A program made the translations under genes and the position numbers. This document shows, piece by piece, positions 1 to 11,900 of a stretch of 24,352 nt of DNA. This stretch comes from CAZMVY01 sp964617875 (GTDB taxonomy: Bacteria > Planctomycetota > Phycisphaerae > UBA1845 > PWPN01): assembly GCA_964617875.1 (NCBI GenBank), contig CAZUAI010000085.1, forward strand, positions 1 through 24,352. The letters are read 5' to 3'. The stretch's first letter is position 1; every line of letters begins with the position of its first letter. The notes under the pieces are model-generated. The model searched no databases. It was not told the origin of the DNA and was given only the letters and a program-made list of their open reading frames with translations.

Positions 1-2965
1 CCGGTCCGCTCCTCGATCACCTGGGCGTAGGGCAGGGTCGAGTCCACGAGGTAATCCGTGGTCGCGCCGGCGGCGGTCTTGCGAACGCGCACGCCGTTCA
101 CGTCGTACTGGTAGCTCACCGGCCCCGGCTCGCTGCCGAGCTGGACATTCGCCGCGACAAGCCGGTTTTCGTCGTCGTAGGTGTAGTCGTCGGTCTTCAC
201 GCCGTCCGTGCGGCCGACCATGTTTCCGTTGGCATCGTACGTCATCGTGATCGTCGTCGCCGGCGGAACCTGTCCGACGGCGGCCGCCCCGACGATCTTG
301 TAGAGCAGCGCCTCAGCGTGCATGGCGTAGACGTTCTCCGGCCCGACGAACATGCATGGAACGAGGAAGAGCGCAACGGTCATCGTGAAGAATCGCCGTC
401 GGCGCACGCCGCAACCGATGCCCGCGCCGCCCGGCAGGAGCAGACCGCAGGGCACCAGAAGCGTCGCGGCCGTCGCCGCGGCGAAGGCGAGGAAGCCGAC
501 ATAGCTTCCGCGCGACGGCTGCGGTCCGATGGCCGCGATCCGGCGGGCGTCGTCGCCTTCAAGGCGTGCGAGGGTGACGGTTTCACGCTGGGTGATCAGT
601 CGGTCGTTCGCGTCGTAGGTGTACACGACGTCCGTGCGGCCGGCCGCCGTCGTGATGCTCATCGTCAGCCGGTTGCCCACGGCGTCGTACCCATACGCGG
701 ACGTCCGCGCCCCTTCGACCGGATCGCTGACCCGCTCCTCGACCAGTCGGTACAGCGCATCGTAGACGTAGTCGACGGTTCGGCCGCTGTGCTCGGCGAC
801 GCGCGTGCGGTTTCCGCGCGGCCCCAGCGTGTACCCATAGGACGACAGGACCTGGCCGCCGGCGGCCCGGTTCACCAGCCGCGTAAGGCGGTTGACGGCG
901 TCGTAGGTGTACTCCGCGGCCGTCCCGTTGGGAAGCGAGACGCCCGAGCGGTTGCCGACGGCGTCGTAGGTGTACCGCGTGACGCCGCCGTCGGGGTCCG
1001 TCACCGTTTCCAGGCGGTTGAGGGTGTCGTAGGTGTACGCGGTCGTACCCGTGGGCGAGGTCACGGCGGTGCGGTTGCCGTGGGCGTCGTAGGCGTAGGT
1101 GATCTGCCGGCCGTCGGGCTCGGTCTGGCGCACGAGCCGGGCACGCCGGTCGTATTCATACGTCACGACGCCGCGTGCGTCGACGGCGGTCTTGCGCAGG
1201 CCGTCCGGCGTCCAGGTAAAGGCCGTCGATGCGCCCGAGGGCAGGTTCTTGCGTACGAGTCGGTCGGCGAGGTCGTACTCAAAGGTGGTCGTACGGCCGG
1301 CCAAATCGGTCTTCGCGATCATGCGGCCGGCGGCGTCATAGGTCATGACCTCGGCCGCGCCGTTCGGCAGGATCCGCCGCGTGCGGCGCCCGAGCTTGTC
1401 GTACTCGAATCGCGTGACGCGGCCCAGCGCGTCGGTCTGCGAGATCTGGTTGCCGACCTCGTCCCAGGCGTAGCGCGTGACGCCGCCCAGGGCGTCGGTC
1501 ACGCTGAGCAGGCGGCCGTTTGCATCGTAGGCGAATCGGGTGACGCGGCCGGCCTGGTCGGTCTCGGCCACCTTGCGGCCGGCGGCGTCGTAGGCGACGG
1601 CCGTCGATGTGCCGTCGGCAAACGTCGTGCGGACGAGTTGCCGCCGGGCGTCGTACTCGTACCGCGTGACGTTTCCGCGGGCGTCGGTCATGCGGATGCG
1701 GTTGCCGTTCGCGTCATATTCGTAGGCGGCCGTCCCGCCGAGGGCGTCGGTGACGGAGACCCTCCGGCCGGCGGCGTCGTAGGCGTAGCGCGTGGCGTTG
1801 CCGCGTTCGTCGATCTCGCGGATCACGCGGCCGGCGGCATCGTACTCGCTTTGGATGAACGTGCCGTCGGCCCACGTGGTGCGGACCAGCCGGCCCACCT
1901 TGTCGTAGGCGTACGTCGTCGTGCGCCCGGCGCGGTCGGTGGCGGTCAGCTTGCGGCCCTCGGGGTCGTAGGTCGTCCGTTCGTCCGTGCCGTCCGGATA
2001 GAGCGTGCGCACGAGGTGGCCGCGTTCGTCGTACTCGTACGCCGTGCGGCGGCCGAGGGCGTCGATGTCCGCCGCCTTCTGGCCGGTGGGCGTGTACTCG
2101 ACCCGCGTTTCGTTTCCGGCCGGGTCGATCGTCCGGACGAGCCGATTGCTGGCGTCGTAGACGAAGGTGGTGGTGAGCGTCTCCGGACCGGCGGGGGTGG
2201 TCCGCGTGGTCGTCCGCGTGAGCCGATTGCCGTTGGCGTCGTAGGTGTACGTGACGGCGTGGCCCAGCGGATCGGTCTCGCGGAGGAGATTGCCGCTTCC
2301 GTCGTATTCGTACGTCGTGGTGCGGCCGAGCGGGTCGGTCTGGCTCGTCATGCGGCCGGCGGCGTCGTAGGTATAGGTGGTGACACGGTCGCCGGGTTCG
2401 GTGACGCTGAGGAGGTTGCCGCGCGCGTCGTACGTGTTGCGGGTCACGTTGCCCATCGGGTCGCGCCTGGTCAGCGTGCGGCCCGCCGCGTCATACGTGT
2501 ACCCGGTGCCGTTGCCGAGCGCGTCGGTGCGGCTCAGGACGTTGTTGGCGGCGTCGTAGGTCTGCGTGACGGTGTGGCCGAGCGGATCGGTCTCGGTGAG
2601 TTTGTTGCCGCGGGCGTCGTAGGTGCATACGGTTCGCTGCCCGAGCGCATCGGTCGTGGCGACGAGGTTGCCCGCGTTGTCGTACTCGTTGACGGTGATG
2701 TTGCCGTTGCGGTCCTTGACGACTTCCTGGCGGTTGTTCACGTCGTGCTGGAACTCGGTCCGGCGGCCGTCCGCGTCGATCGTGGCGATCAGGCGTCCGT
2801 CGTCGTCGTATTCGTTCCGCGCGACGGGTATGCCGCGCGGATCGATGATCTCGACGAGCCCGTGGTTGCCGTCGTAGGTGTATCGGGTGACGTCGCCGTT
2901 GGCGTTCGTCGCCGCGACGAGATCGCCGCGCCCGTCATAGGTGAAGCGGAGCGTGCCGCCCTTCG
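1..2965 (-). repeat. YD (Rhs) repeat array, about 40 units
   Basis: Within the giant gene, units of about 63 bp encode 20-22-residue repeats of the form xTxYxYDaxGnLvxxtDplGr. I count roughly 38-41 before the window edge. Some units are degenerate, for example one with EYTPTGQ in place of the YD core near 2095, and one has a TTRTTPAG expansion near 2190. YD repeats are known to wrap into a beta-cage shell in Rhs/Tc-toxin proteins. The array is interrupted at about 310-560 by a hydrophobic insertion. Confidence 0.92.
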
Positions 2966-5900
2966 GATCGGTGATCGCGGTGATGCGCTTCCGGTCGTCG
3001 CGTTCGAACGTGACGCCTTTGCCGGTGGAATGCACGATGCCGTTCAGCGTGATCTGCAGGCTGTTGCCGTTGGGCTCCGTGAGGCTCTGCAACCGGGCGG
3101 TCGGCGCGTTCACGTTGCCGACGAACGTGTACGTCGTGCCGTCCTTCGCGGTCAGGCGGTAGTTCGCCGGATCCATCGCGGAGGAGTCGCTGTAGAAGTA
3201 GATGTCGCCGACGCCGGGGGCGCCGCCGTCGTAGTACCCGGACGTGTCGCCGAGCACCTCGAGCCGCGACGTCGCCGGCGGGATCGGCGTGAACACGATC
3301 CGATCGAAGAACGCGATGGGCACCAGCATCTGCTGCGACGGACTGACGGACATCGCGAAGCGTTCGATCGTGCCGTCGGGCCATGCGACCGAAACGACCT
3401 TCGGCCGGATCGGCGTGAGGACGTAACGGTTCATTCCGGCGAAGCCGGGGATCATCTGCTGCTCCCAGTCCTTGCCGGCGACGGAGTTTTCCGTCACCTT
3501 CAGGCTGGAGAGTTCCATCCGCCAGCCCACGCCGAAGTCGCCCACGGTCTTGTCGCGGCTGTCGTAGGTCCGCGTGACGGTGATGGGCAGACCGCTGAGC
3601 GGGACGGACACGTCGGTGAACGTGATCGTGAAGTTGCCGACCTTCAACTGGCCGGCGACCGCGCACGCCGTCACCACGTCGTTCACGTTGCCGTTGGTGT
3701 CCTCGGCGCGCAGGCGGATGTCGTAGAGGCCGTTGACCATCTTCGTCGGGTCCAGCCGGCCGAGGATGCCGTTGGTCACCGACGCGTAGCCGGTAGCGAA
3801 GTCGGCCCACTCGCTCTCGCCCACCGGCCGGTACGCCAGCGTGTACTTGTACAGATGCGCGTCGCTGGCGGTGCCGACGAAGTCCGTCGGGGCCTTCAGC
3901 TCCGCGTCGATCTCCGGCGCCGTGATGGCCACGACCGGCGGGATCGCGTCGCCCGCCGCGCGGGCCGCGAAGTCCGTCGTCGCGCGACGCACGTGGCCCG
4001 CCAGGTCCGTCGCGACCGCCGTCGCCACGTACGCGCCCGGCTGCGCCGGCACGTACGCCGCACGGCCGTCCGCATCGAGCGCGACGGGCACGCCGTTGAC
4101 GGTCAGTACGACCGTCGCGACCGCGAGATCGTCCGTCGCCGTCACCGTGATCGTCACCGTCTCGCCCGGATCCACGTTCCGCGGCGCGGCCGTGATCGTC
4201 ACCGCCGGCGGTTCCTCGTCGGCACTCAGATCGGGATAGACCGTGACCGTATACGCCTGCGCCGCCTCGGCGTTCAGGCTGTCCTTCGCCACGACCGTGA
4301 CGGCGTGGTTGCCGGCCTGGTCGGCCGCCGGCGTCCACGTGATGGAGCCCGTCTGCCCGTCGATGGCCATGCCGACGGGGGCCTCGCGCAGCTCGTACGC
4401 CAGCTGCGCCTCGTCCGGATCGGCCGCCTTCACATCATACCGGTACGCAATGCCGGCGACGGCCTTCGTGACCGGCGCGGACGTGATCTGCGGCGGCGTA
4501 TTGACCCTTGCCGTCAGCGTGAAGGTCTGGAGCGCCCACCCGCCGTTCGGGTCGCCGGCACGCACCTTGACCGTGTGCGCCCCGACGTCGCCCGCCGCGG
4601 GCAGCCAGGTAATTTCGCCGCCGCTCGAGTCGATCGACATCCCCGGCGGGGCCGCGTCGAGCGTGTACAGCAGCGTGTCGTTGTCCGCATCGGTCGCAAT
4701 GACCGCATACGAATACGTCAGGCCGACGTAGGCCGTCATCGGCGGCGTGGACGTGATTTCCGGCGCATGGTTGTCGCCGTGGAGCGACACCGTGACGGTG
4801 AACGACTGCGTGATCCATGCGCCGCGGGCGTCCGTGACGCGGACCTCGACAGCGTGTGTGCCGATCGCGCCGGCGTCGGGCGTCCACGCGACGACGTGGC
4901 TCGCCGGGTCCATCGTCATTCCCGCCGGACCCGTGACGAGCGCGTAGGTCAGCGCATCGCCTTCCTCGTCCACGGCGACGACGGCGTAGCTGTATGCGGC
5001 ATTGACCTGCGCCGTGAACGGGGGCACGGACGTGATCCGCGGCGCCGTCTGCGGCCGGACCTCGCCGCCGAATGTGACCGTGCGGGTCGTGCCCCACCCG
5101 TCGCTCACGCGGACCTCCGCCGAGAAGACGCCCACCTGGGGCGTCCACCGGGCGACGCCGGTTGTCGAGTGGACCGTCATGCCGACGGGCCCCGACAGCA
5201 GTACGTACTGGAGCGGTTCGCAGTTCGCCGTCACCTCCGGCGTGAAGAGCGCCGTCTGCCCCGGCACGAGCGGGGGCAACGGGTACGTCACGGCGATGTC
5301 GCACTCGCGCACGTCCACCGTGTACGCCTGCCGGCTCGGGCATACGTCGTCGCGCGTGGCCACGACCGCGACGTCGTGCGTGCCCATCTGATCGGCCCGC
5401 GGCGTCCACGTGACGACGCCCTGGGCGTTGATCGTCATGCCCTCCGGGGCGGTCGCGAGCGAGTAGCCGATCGTTCCGCTCTGCACCCGTGCCGTCACCG
5501 CGTAGCGGTACTCGACGCCCGGGCTGGCCGTCGTCTTCGCCGTCGAGGTGAACTGCGGCGCATCCGGGCACGGAGCCGTCACGATCACGAACGACTGCTC
5601 CCCGGTCAGGCCGGCCGGATCCGCCGCCACGACCGTCACCGGCTGATCGCCGTCCTGTCCCGCCTGCGGCTGCCAGGTGATCACGCCGGTCGCCGGGTCG
5701 ATCGTCATGCCCGCCGGCGCCGTGTCCAGGCCGTACGTCACCACGTCGCCGTCCTGGTCGTTCGCCAGCACGGTGTAGGTGTACGCCGCGCCGACGGCCG
5801 CCGTCGTCACGGGCTGCGAATAGATGATGGGCGCGACGTTGACCGCCTCGACCGTGATTTCGAACGACTGCTCCGCCGTTGCCGCGCCGTCGCTGACGGC

Positions 5901-8900
5901 CACGGTGACGGCGTGCGGGTTCCGTGCCGCCGCGTTCTGCGGGACGAGCCAGTCAATCATGCCCGTCGTCCGGTGAACGCTCATGCCGCCCGGGCCGGTC
6001 TTCACCGAGTAGGTCAGCACGTCGCCATCGGCGTCGGTCGCGGTGACCCTGTAGTGGTAGACCTGGCCTTCGGTGCCCGTCAGGACCGGTTCGCTGGTGA
6101 TTACCGGCGGCACATTCGTGGCGCGCACGACGACTTCGTATGCCTGGACCGCCACGTGCCCCGCCGGGTCGCTGACGACGATCTGCACGGCATAGGGGCT
6201 GTTCTTCGCGGCGCTGTGGCCGGGGGTCCACCGCACGACGCCGTTCGCGTCGATGGTCATGCCGGGCGGCGCCTGCGTCAGGTTCCAGGTCAACGGGTCG
6301 TTGTCCGGGTCGATCGCGGCTACGGCGTACTGGTACAATTGTCCCTCGACGGCCAGGTACGCCGGCATCGATGTGATCTGCGGCGCCACGTTCTCGGCCG
6401 TCACGTCCAGCGTGAACGTCTGCCGGCTTCTGGCGCCGGACGGGTCGGACGCCTCGACCGTCACGGTGTACGGGCTGTTCGCGGCGGCGGTTTGCGGCGG
6501 CAGCCATTCCACGATGCCGGCCACCGGCTGGATGGTCATGCCCGCCGGCCCTTCGACGAGCGAGTAGCCCACGAGATCGCCGTCCGGATCGACGGCCTGC
6601 ACCTCGTAGCGGTACGGCAGTCCCTCGGCCGCCGTCGTCGGCGGGGTCGAGACGATCCGCGGCGGTGCATTTGCGTCCGCCACGTCGATCTGGAATACCT
6701 GCTCGGCCCGGCATCCGGCGGCGTCCTTCGCCACGACGACCTTGACCGTTCGCATCCCGTGCGCATTGTACGGCGGCGTCCACGTGATCATGCCGGCGGC
6801 GTCGATCGTCATCCCCGTCGGCGCGACCGGCAGCGAGTACGTCAGCGTGGCGCCGGGAAGCGTCGCCACGACCGCGTACGTGTACGGCTGGCCTTCGGTC
6901 GCCGACGTCGGCGGCTGCGAGGTGATCTGCGGCGGGTTCGCGCACGTCACGACGGTCAGCGAGTACTCCTGCGCGGCTTCGTGGCCCTGGTTGTCGGCGA
7001 CGGTCAGGCGCACCGTGTGCGTGCCCGCCGTCGGGAACGGCCACTGGATCAGCCCCGTGCCCGCGTCAATGCTCATCCCGTCCGGCGCCGCCGCCAGCGC
7101 GTAGCTCAACGGGTCGCCGTCCGGATCGGTCGCGACGACCTGATACTGGTAGGCCGTGCCGATCGGAGCGGTCGTCGGCGGCGTGGATGCAATCACCGGC
7201 GGCACATTGACCGCGTCAACGGTGATCTCGTAGGTCTGCACGCCTTCGCCGCCGGCCATGCCGTCGAGCGCCACAAGCGTCACGGCATGCGCGCCCGCCG
7301 CCGTCTGTCCCGGCACCCAGTCCAGGAGGCCGGCCTGCGGGTGCACGGTCATCCCGGCCGGCGGCGGGGTGCCGTTCGTGGCGCGCAGTGCGAACGTGAC
7401 GACGTCGCCGTCGTCGTCCACGGCCCGCGCGTTGTAGCGATACCGCTGGCCCTCGCTGGCCGTCAGCACCGGCGTCGAAGTGAACTTCGGCGGCGAGTTG
7501 AACAGCCACGCCGTTGCCTCAAAGGTGAACGCGACGTTCGCGGGGTCGGCAAACTCGATCCACTTCGGCCCGACTCTTTCGCCCGGCGCGAGGGTGTTGC
7601 GTGTCAGGAGATCGCTGAAGCTGACGTACGGCAGATCGCGGCCCGTGGCCGGATCGCGAACGGTCCCATCCGGATTTGCCAGGGTCACCGTCGACGGCTG
7701 GATCCGGTCGAACGCCAGGGCGATCGGCCCCGTGATGGGGCGGTCGTACTGGCTGACGAGCGTGAACTGGCCCCGGTGAACCTTGCGGGCGGCGACGTAG
7801 TCGCGCTGCCCGACGATGATCTGGATGCGAATGCCGGCCGGCACGCGCGGGCCGGCGGGCGGGGCCACGACCACCTGCAGCGTCGCCACGGCCGTGGAGC
7901 CGTCGCTGTCGGTCGCGCGGGCCGCGATCGTGTAGGTGCCCTGGGACGTGTATGTATGCTTCTGCGATGTGCCCTCGTTGCCGGACGGCCGGAACGTGAC
8001 GCCGTCGTAGTCCCAATCCCACTGCGCGCTGCTCAGGGCGTCGCACGGCGAAGACACCGTCGCCACAAACGTCCCCTCCTGGCCGATTCCCAGCGTCGTC
8101 GGTCCGCTCACGGAGATCGTCGGGGCGGTGTCGCGCACGGTTACCGTCGCCTCCGCCGGCTGGCTCCACAAGGCGCCGTCCGACACCTTCAGCCGGACGA
8201 CAAAGGCGCCGTTCTGGTTCCGCGTGAAGGACGGGGCGGGCGCCGTCGAGTCGTCGAACTCGCCGTCGCCGTCGAGGTCCCAGGCATACGTGATGGCGTC
8301 GCCGTTGGGGTCCGACGAGGCGGAGCCGTCGAGTTGGATCGTGCCGCACTCGTTCAGGCTGTACGGCCCGCCCGCGTTCGCCACCGGCGGCTGGTTCTGC
8401 TCGACGGTCACCGTCGTGAAGTCCGGAACGGATGCCAGCTTCCGGTTCTGGGGGTGCAGCACGGCGTTGTCCCAGACGCGCAGGCCGATGTTGTAGATGC
8501 CCGGCGCCGTGAAGGTCCACGTGACCTGCGGGCAGCCCTGTGCCGTGCAGTCCACCGCCGCGTCCGGCTGGTCGAAGTTGTAGCCGTTGGCGCCGTTGAA
8601 GTCCCACTCCTGCCGCGTGATGTAGTCCGTCGGGTCGATGTCGTAGGACCCGCTGCCGTCCGGGTGGAACGGCACTCCGACCGACGCCCGGTAGGGCCCG
8701 CCGGCTCTGGCAAATGGTGCGTGCGGCGGTTCGGCGATCGTCACGGCCCGCGTGTCCGTCGCCGTCTGGCCGATGTCATCGGTCACGCGCAGCCGTGCGT
8801 TGTAGGTGACGGGGTAGTGTGTCGCCGGGTCGAATGCATACGTGTGCATGACCTTCGGGTTTGTGCCGATGTAGTCGTACGTCCCATCGCCGTCGAAGTC

Positions 8901-11900
8901 CCATTCGTACGTGGCAAGCACGCGGACCGGGTCCGTGTGGTACGAGCGCGAGCCGTCAAACTCGAGCGGCCGATCAAACGCCCACACGATGTCCGCCCCG
9001 GCCACCGCGACCGGCGGTCGCGTGAACAGCGTCGGCGTCATGATCACCACGCTCCACGCCGTGTTGTACGCCTGGCCCAGACCCCAGCCGAGGTCGCTCG
9101 GCCAGCTCCCATCGGCATTCCGCAGGTTCAGCAGCCGTCGCACCAGGCCCTTCACCTCGTCGTGGTACCAGTCGAGTCCCGTCGGCGTCAGGTTCGTCAC
9201 CGGTTGGGGCAGTGCGACGCGCATCGCCTTAGCGAACGCGTACCAGGCGTAGATGTTCGTGGTGTTGAGGAACCAGTTCCAGTTGTTTGCGATCCAGGCC
9301 TCGGCGGTCGCCCATCGCCTGTCAGTCGTGGGGAAGCCGGCGAACGCGAGCTGAACCATGCCCGACGGCGTCGTCGCCTGTCCGTTGCCCGGCCCCGCGT
9401 ATCCGAAGCCGGTTCCGTCGTAGCTGTACGTCAGCCACAGGTTGTTCCGCTGTTTGACCCAGTCGGCCACATCCAGCCCGAACCCGGCCTTGACGCCCAG
9501 GAAACCGATCGCGGCCCACTGGCACGCCGAGTTGTCCGCGTCGCTGTTCCAGTCGTAACGCCATCCGCCTCCGTAGCGGTCGTCCCAGTCCGTCTGTCCC
9601 CAGGCGTACATGTCCATCATGTCCTGGGCGATCGTGCGGAATGTCTTTCCGCGAATGCCTGTCGCTCCTGTGTCGGCCATCAGGTCCGGCGCGCCGCACG
9701 CCGCCAGCGCGTCCATCACCATGCCCCCTTCATAGATGGGGCGGCTGGAGTTCACCGACACACCCACCCCGTTTCCGTTCGAGTCCGGGTTGCCGAAGGC
9801 CTGCACGCCGATATTCGTGGCGTACAGGTAGGTCACCAGCTGCCGCAGGCCGCAGATCACGTCGTCCGCCAGGGGGTCCAGCGTCGTCGGACGCGTCGGC
9901 ACGTGGCCGTTGATCTCCATCGCGTGGAGACTCGATGCCGTCGAACCCGCGCGATAGCTCCCGTACGACGACCACGAACCGTCCGTGTTCTGCGTCTTGT
10001 GCAGATACCAGAGCCCCTCATCGATGGCCACGTTGACTTCCACCGTCAGGTCCTTCGGATGGACCTGCATCGGGTAGGTATCCACCAGGTCGCCGTGCAC
10101 GGGGTCGTGAACCGTCAGCGTTGCCGTGTACAGCGCGCCGGCGTCGCCGGTGTATGTGTGCTGTGTCTCGATCACGCGCTTGTTGGTGACCGTTCCGCCG
10201 GCCGGCGGTGTTCCGTCGCCGAAATCCCACGTGTACGTGAGCTGGTCCGCCGCCGTGTCCGTGTACACCACGGCCTTCAGGCGCGCGTTCAGGCCGCTCC
10301 ACAGGTTGTGCGGCACCTCGCGTCCGCTCACGCGGTCGTAGTCCCACGGCACGCAAACGGCCATCGGCCGAACATCGACGGACGTGGTCGCCGTGGCGGT
10401 ACGCTCTGCCGCGTCGATCACGCGCAGCGACACCGCATACGTGCCCGGCTGCGTGTAGGCATGGAAGGCGTACTGCCCCAGCCCGCGCTGGCCGTCGCCG
10501 AAGTCCCACTCGTAACGGACGATTCCGAAATCGTCGGTGGAGCCGGAGCCGTCGAGGACGGCCATCGCGCCCACCGGCGCCGCGTACGGCCCGCCGGCGT
10601 CGGCCACGGGCGCAGCGCCGCTGAAGATCACGCGAGTGCGATCGGTCGTGCTCTGGCCCTTCCGGTCGTAGACCGTCAGCGAAAGGTCGCGTTCTCCGGT
10701 GATGCGATAGGTCGTGCTGCCGGCCACGAACGTCTGCCGCAGGTCGTCCAGCTCGTAGGTCCCGCTGTGGACCGTGAAGCCCTGAAGGAACTGCGTGGCC
10801 ATACCGTAGTCCGAGTCGTAAATGCGGCGCCAGGCATCTGTGCCCGCCGGCCGCATCCAGTACGTGGCCCCCGCCGTCTCCTTGAGCACGATGCGGACGT
10901 CGTAAGGCTGCCCGGCCGTGGAGTAATCGGCGCGGCCGCGGCCCGCCCCGTCCTCGTAGATCTGGACCTGATCGCCCGCAAAGTAGATCGCGTAGGGCAT
11001 CTGCGTGTAGCTGTAGTCGCCGGAGAGGTTCTTGAACCCGTACATCGCGTAGCTGCCGCCGGGCAGCACGCGGCATTGGAAGGTCTGGCCGCGGGCGCGG
11101 TTGACCACCTGCCTCGTGAAGGCATACGCGCCACCCCAGCCGCCGGAACCGGTGACGATGAGCCGGCCGTCCTGGCTTGTGCGATCGTTTGAATACCAGA
11201 GGAGGGGATTCAGGTACGTTCCGTCGAACGTGTCCGTGCCGAAGTCCCAGACGTACCGCGTGATGCCGTGGTCGTCGGCCGATGCGGTTCCGTCAAATGT
11301 CCCGACCCATAGACCGTTGGCGAGGAGTTCCGCTTCGCTGCGGACGTACGGCCCGCCGGCGTTCGCCGTCGGCGGTTGCCCGGTCACATCCAGGGCAACC
11401 TGCTGCGACGACGTCTGCCCCAGGAGGTCCGTCACGGTCAGCGTCACGTTCGTCGGCGCGGAGACGGTGCGTTTCAGCGTTCGACCGTAGAAGCGCAGCG
11501 ACAGTTCGTCGAGGGCGCAGGTTCCGCTGCCGTTCGTGAGGCCGACGAGCATTTCGTCGGTATCGCTGTGCAGCGTTGTGTAGATCGGCGTCCAGTCCGG
11601 CGCGCCGGCCGGCTTGAGGTAGTAGGACGCCCCCGTGGGGTTGTTCAACACGATTCGCACATCGTACGGCTGCCCGGCCGTGTAGGAACTCACCTGCCCC
11701 CGGCCTTGCCCGCTCTCGTAGATCTGCACCTGGCCGCTCACGAAGTAGATCGCGTAGGTCATCTCCGTATAGCTGTAGTTGGTGTTCGTGTTCTTGAGCC
11801 CCCACATCACCTGGTTGGCGTCGGGAATCAGACGCGCCTGCGCCATCGCTCCGGCGGCGCGCCGCACGACCTGACGGTGAAAGACGTAACGGCTTCCCCA

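Noticed and set aside
318..11192. 3,624-codon plus-strand open frame
   Set aside because: It is codon-register antisense of the giant minus-strand gene. Its translation is Arg/Val/Gly/His-rich with no domain, whereas the minus strand gives textbook PKD, Ig and YD repeats.
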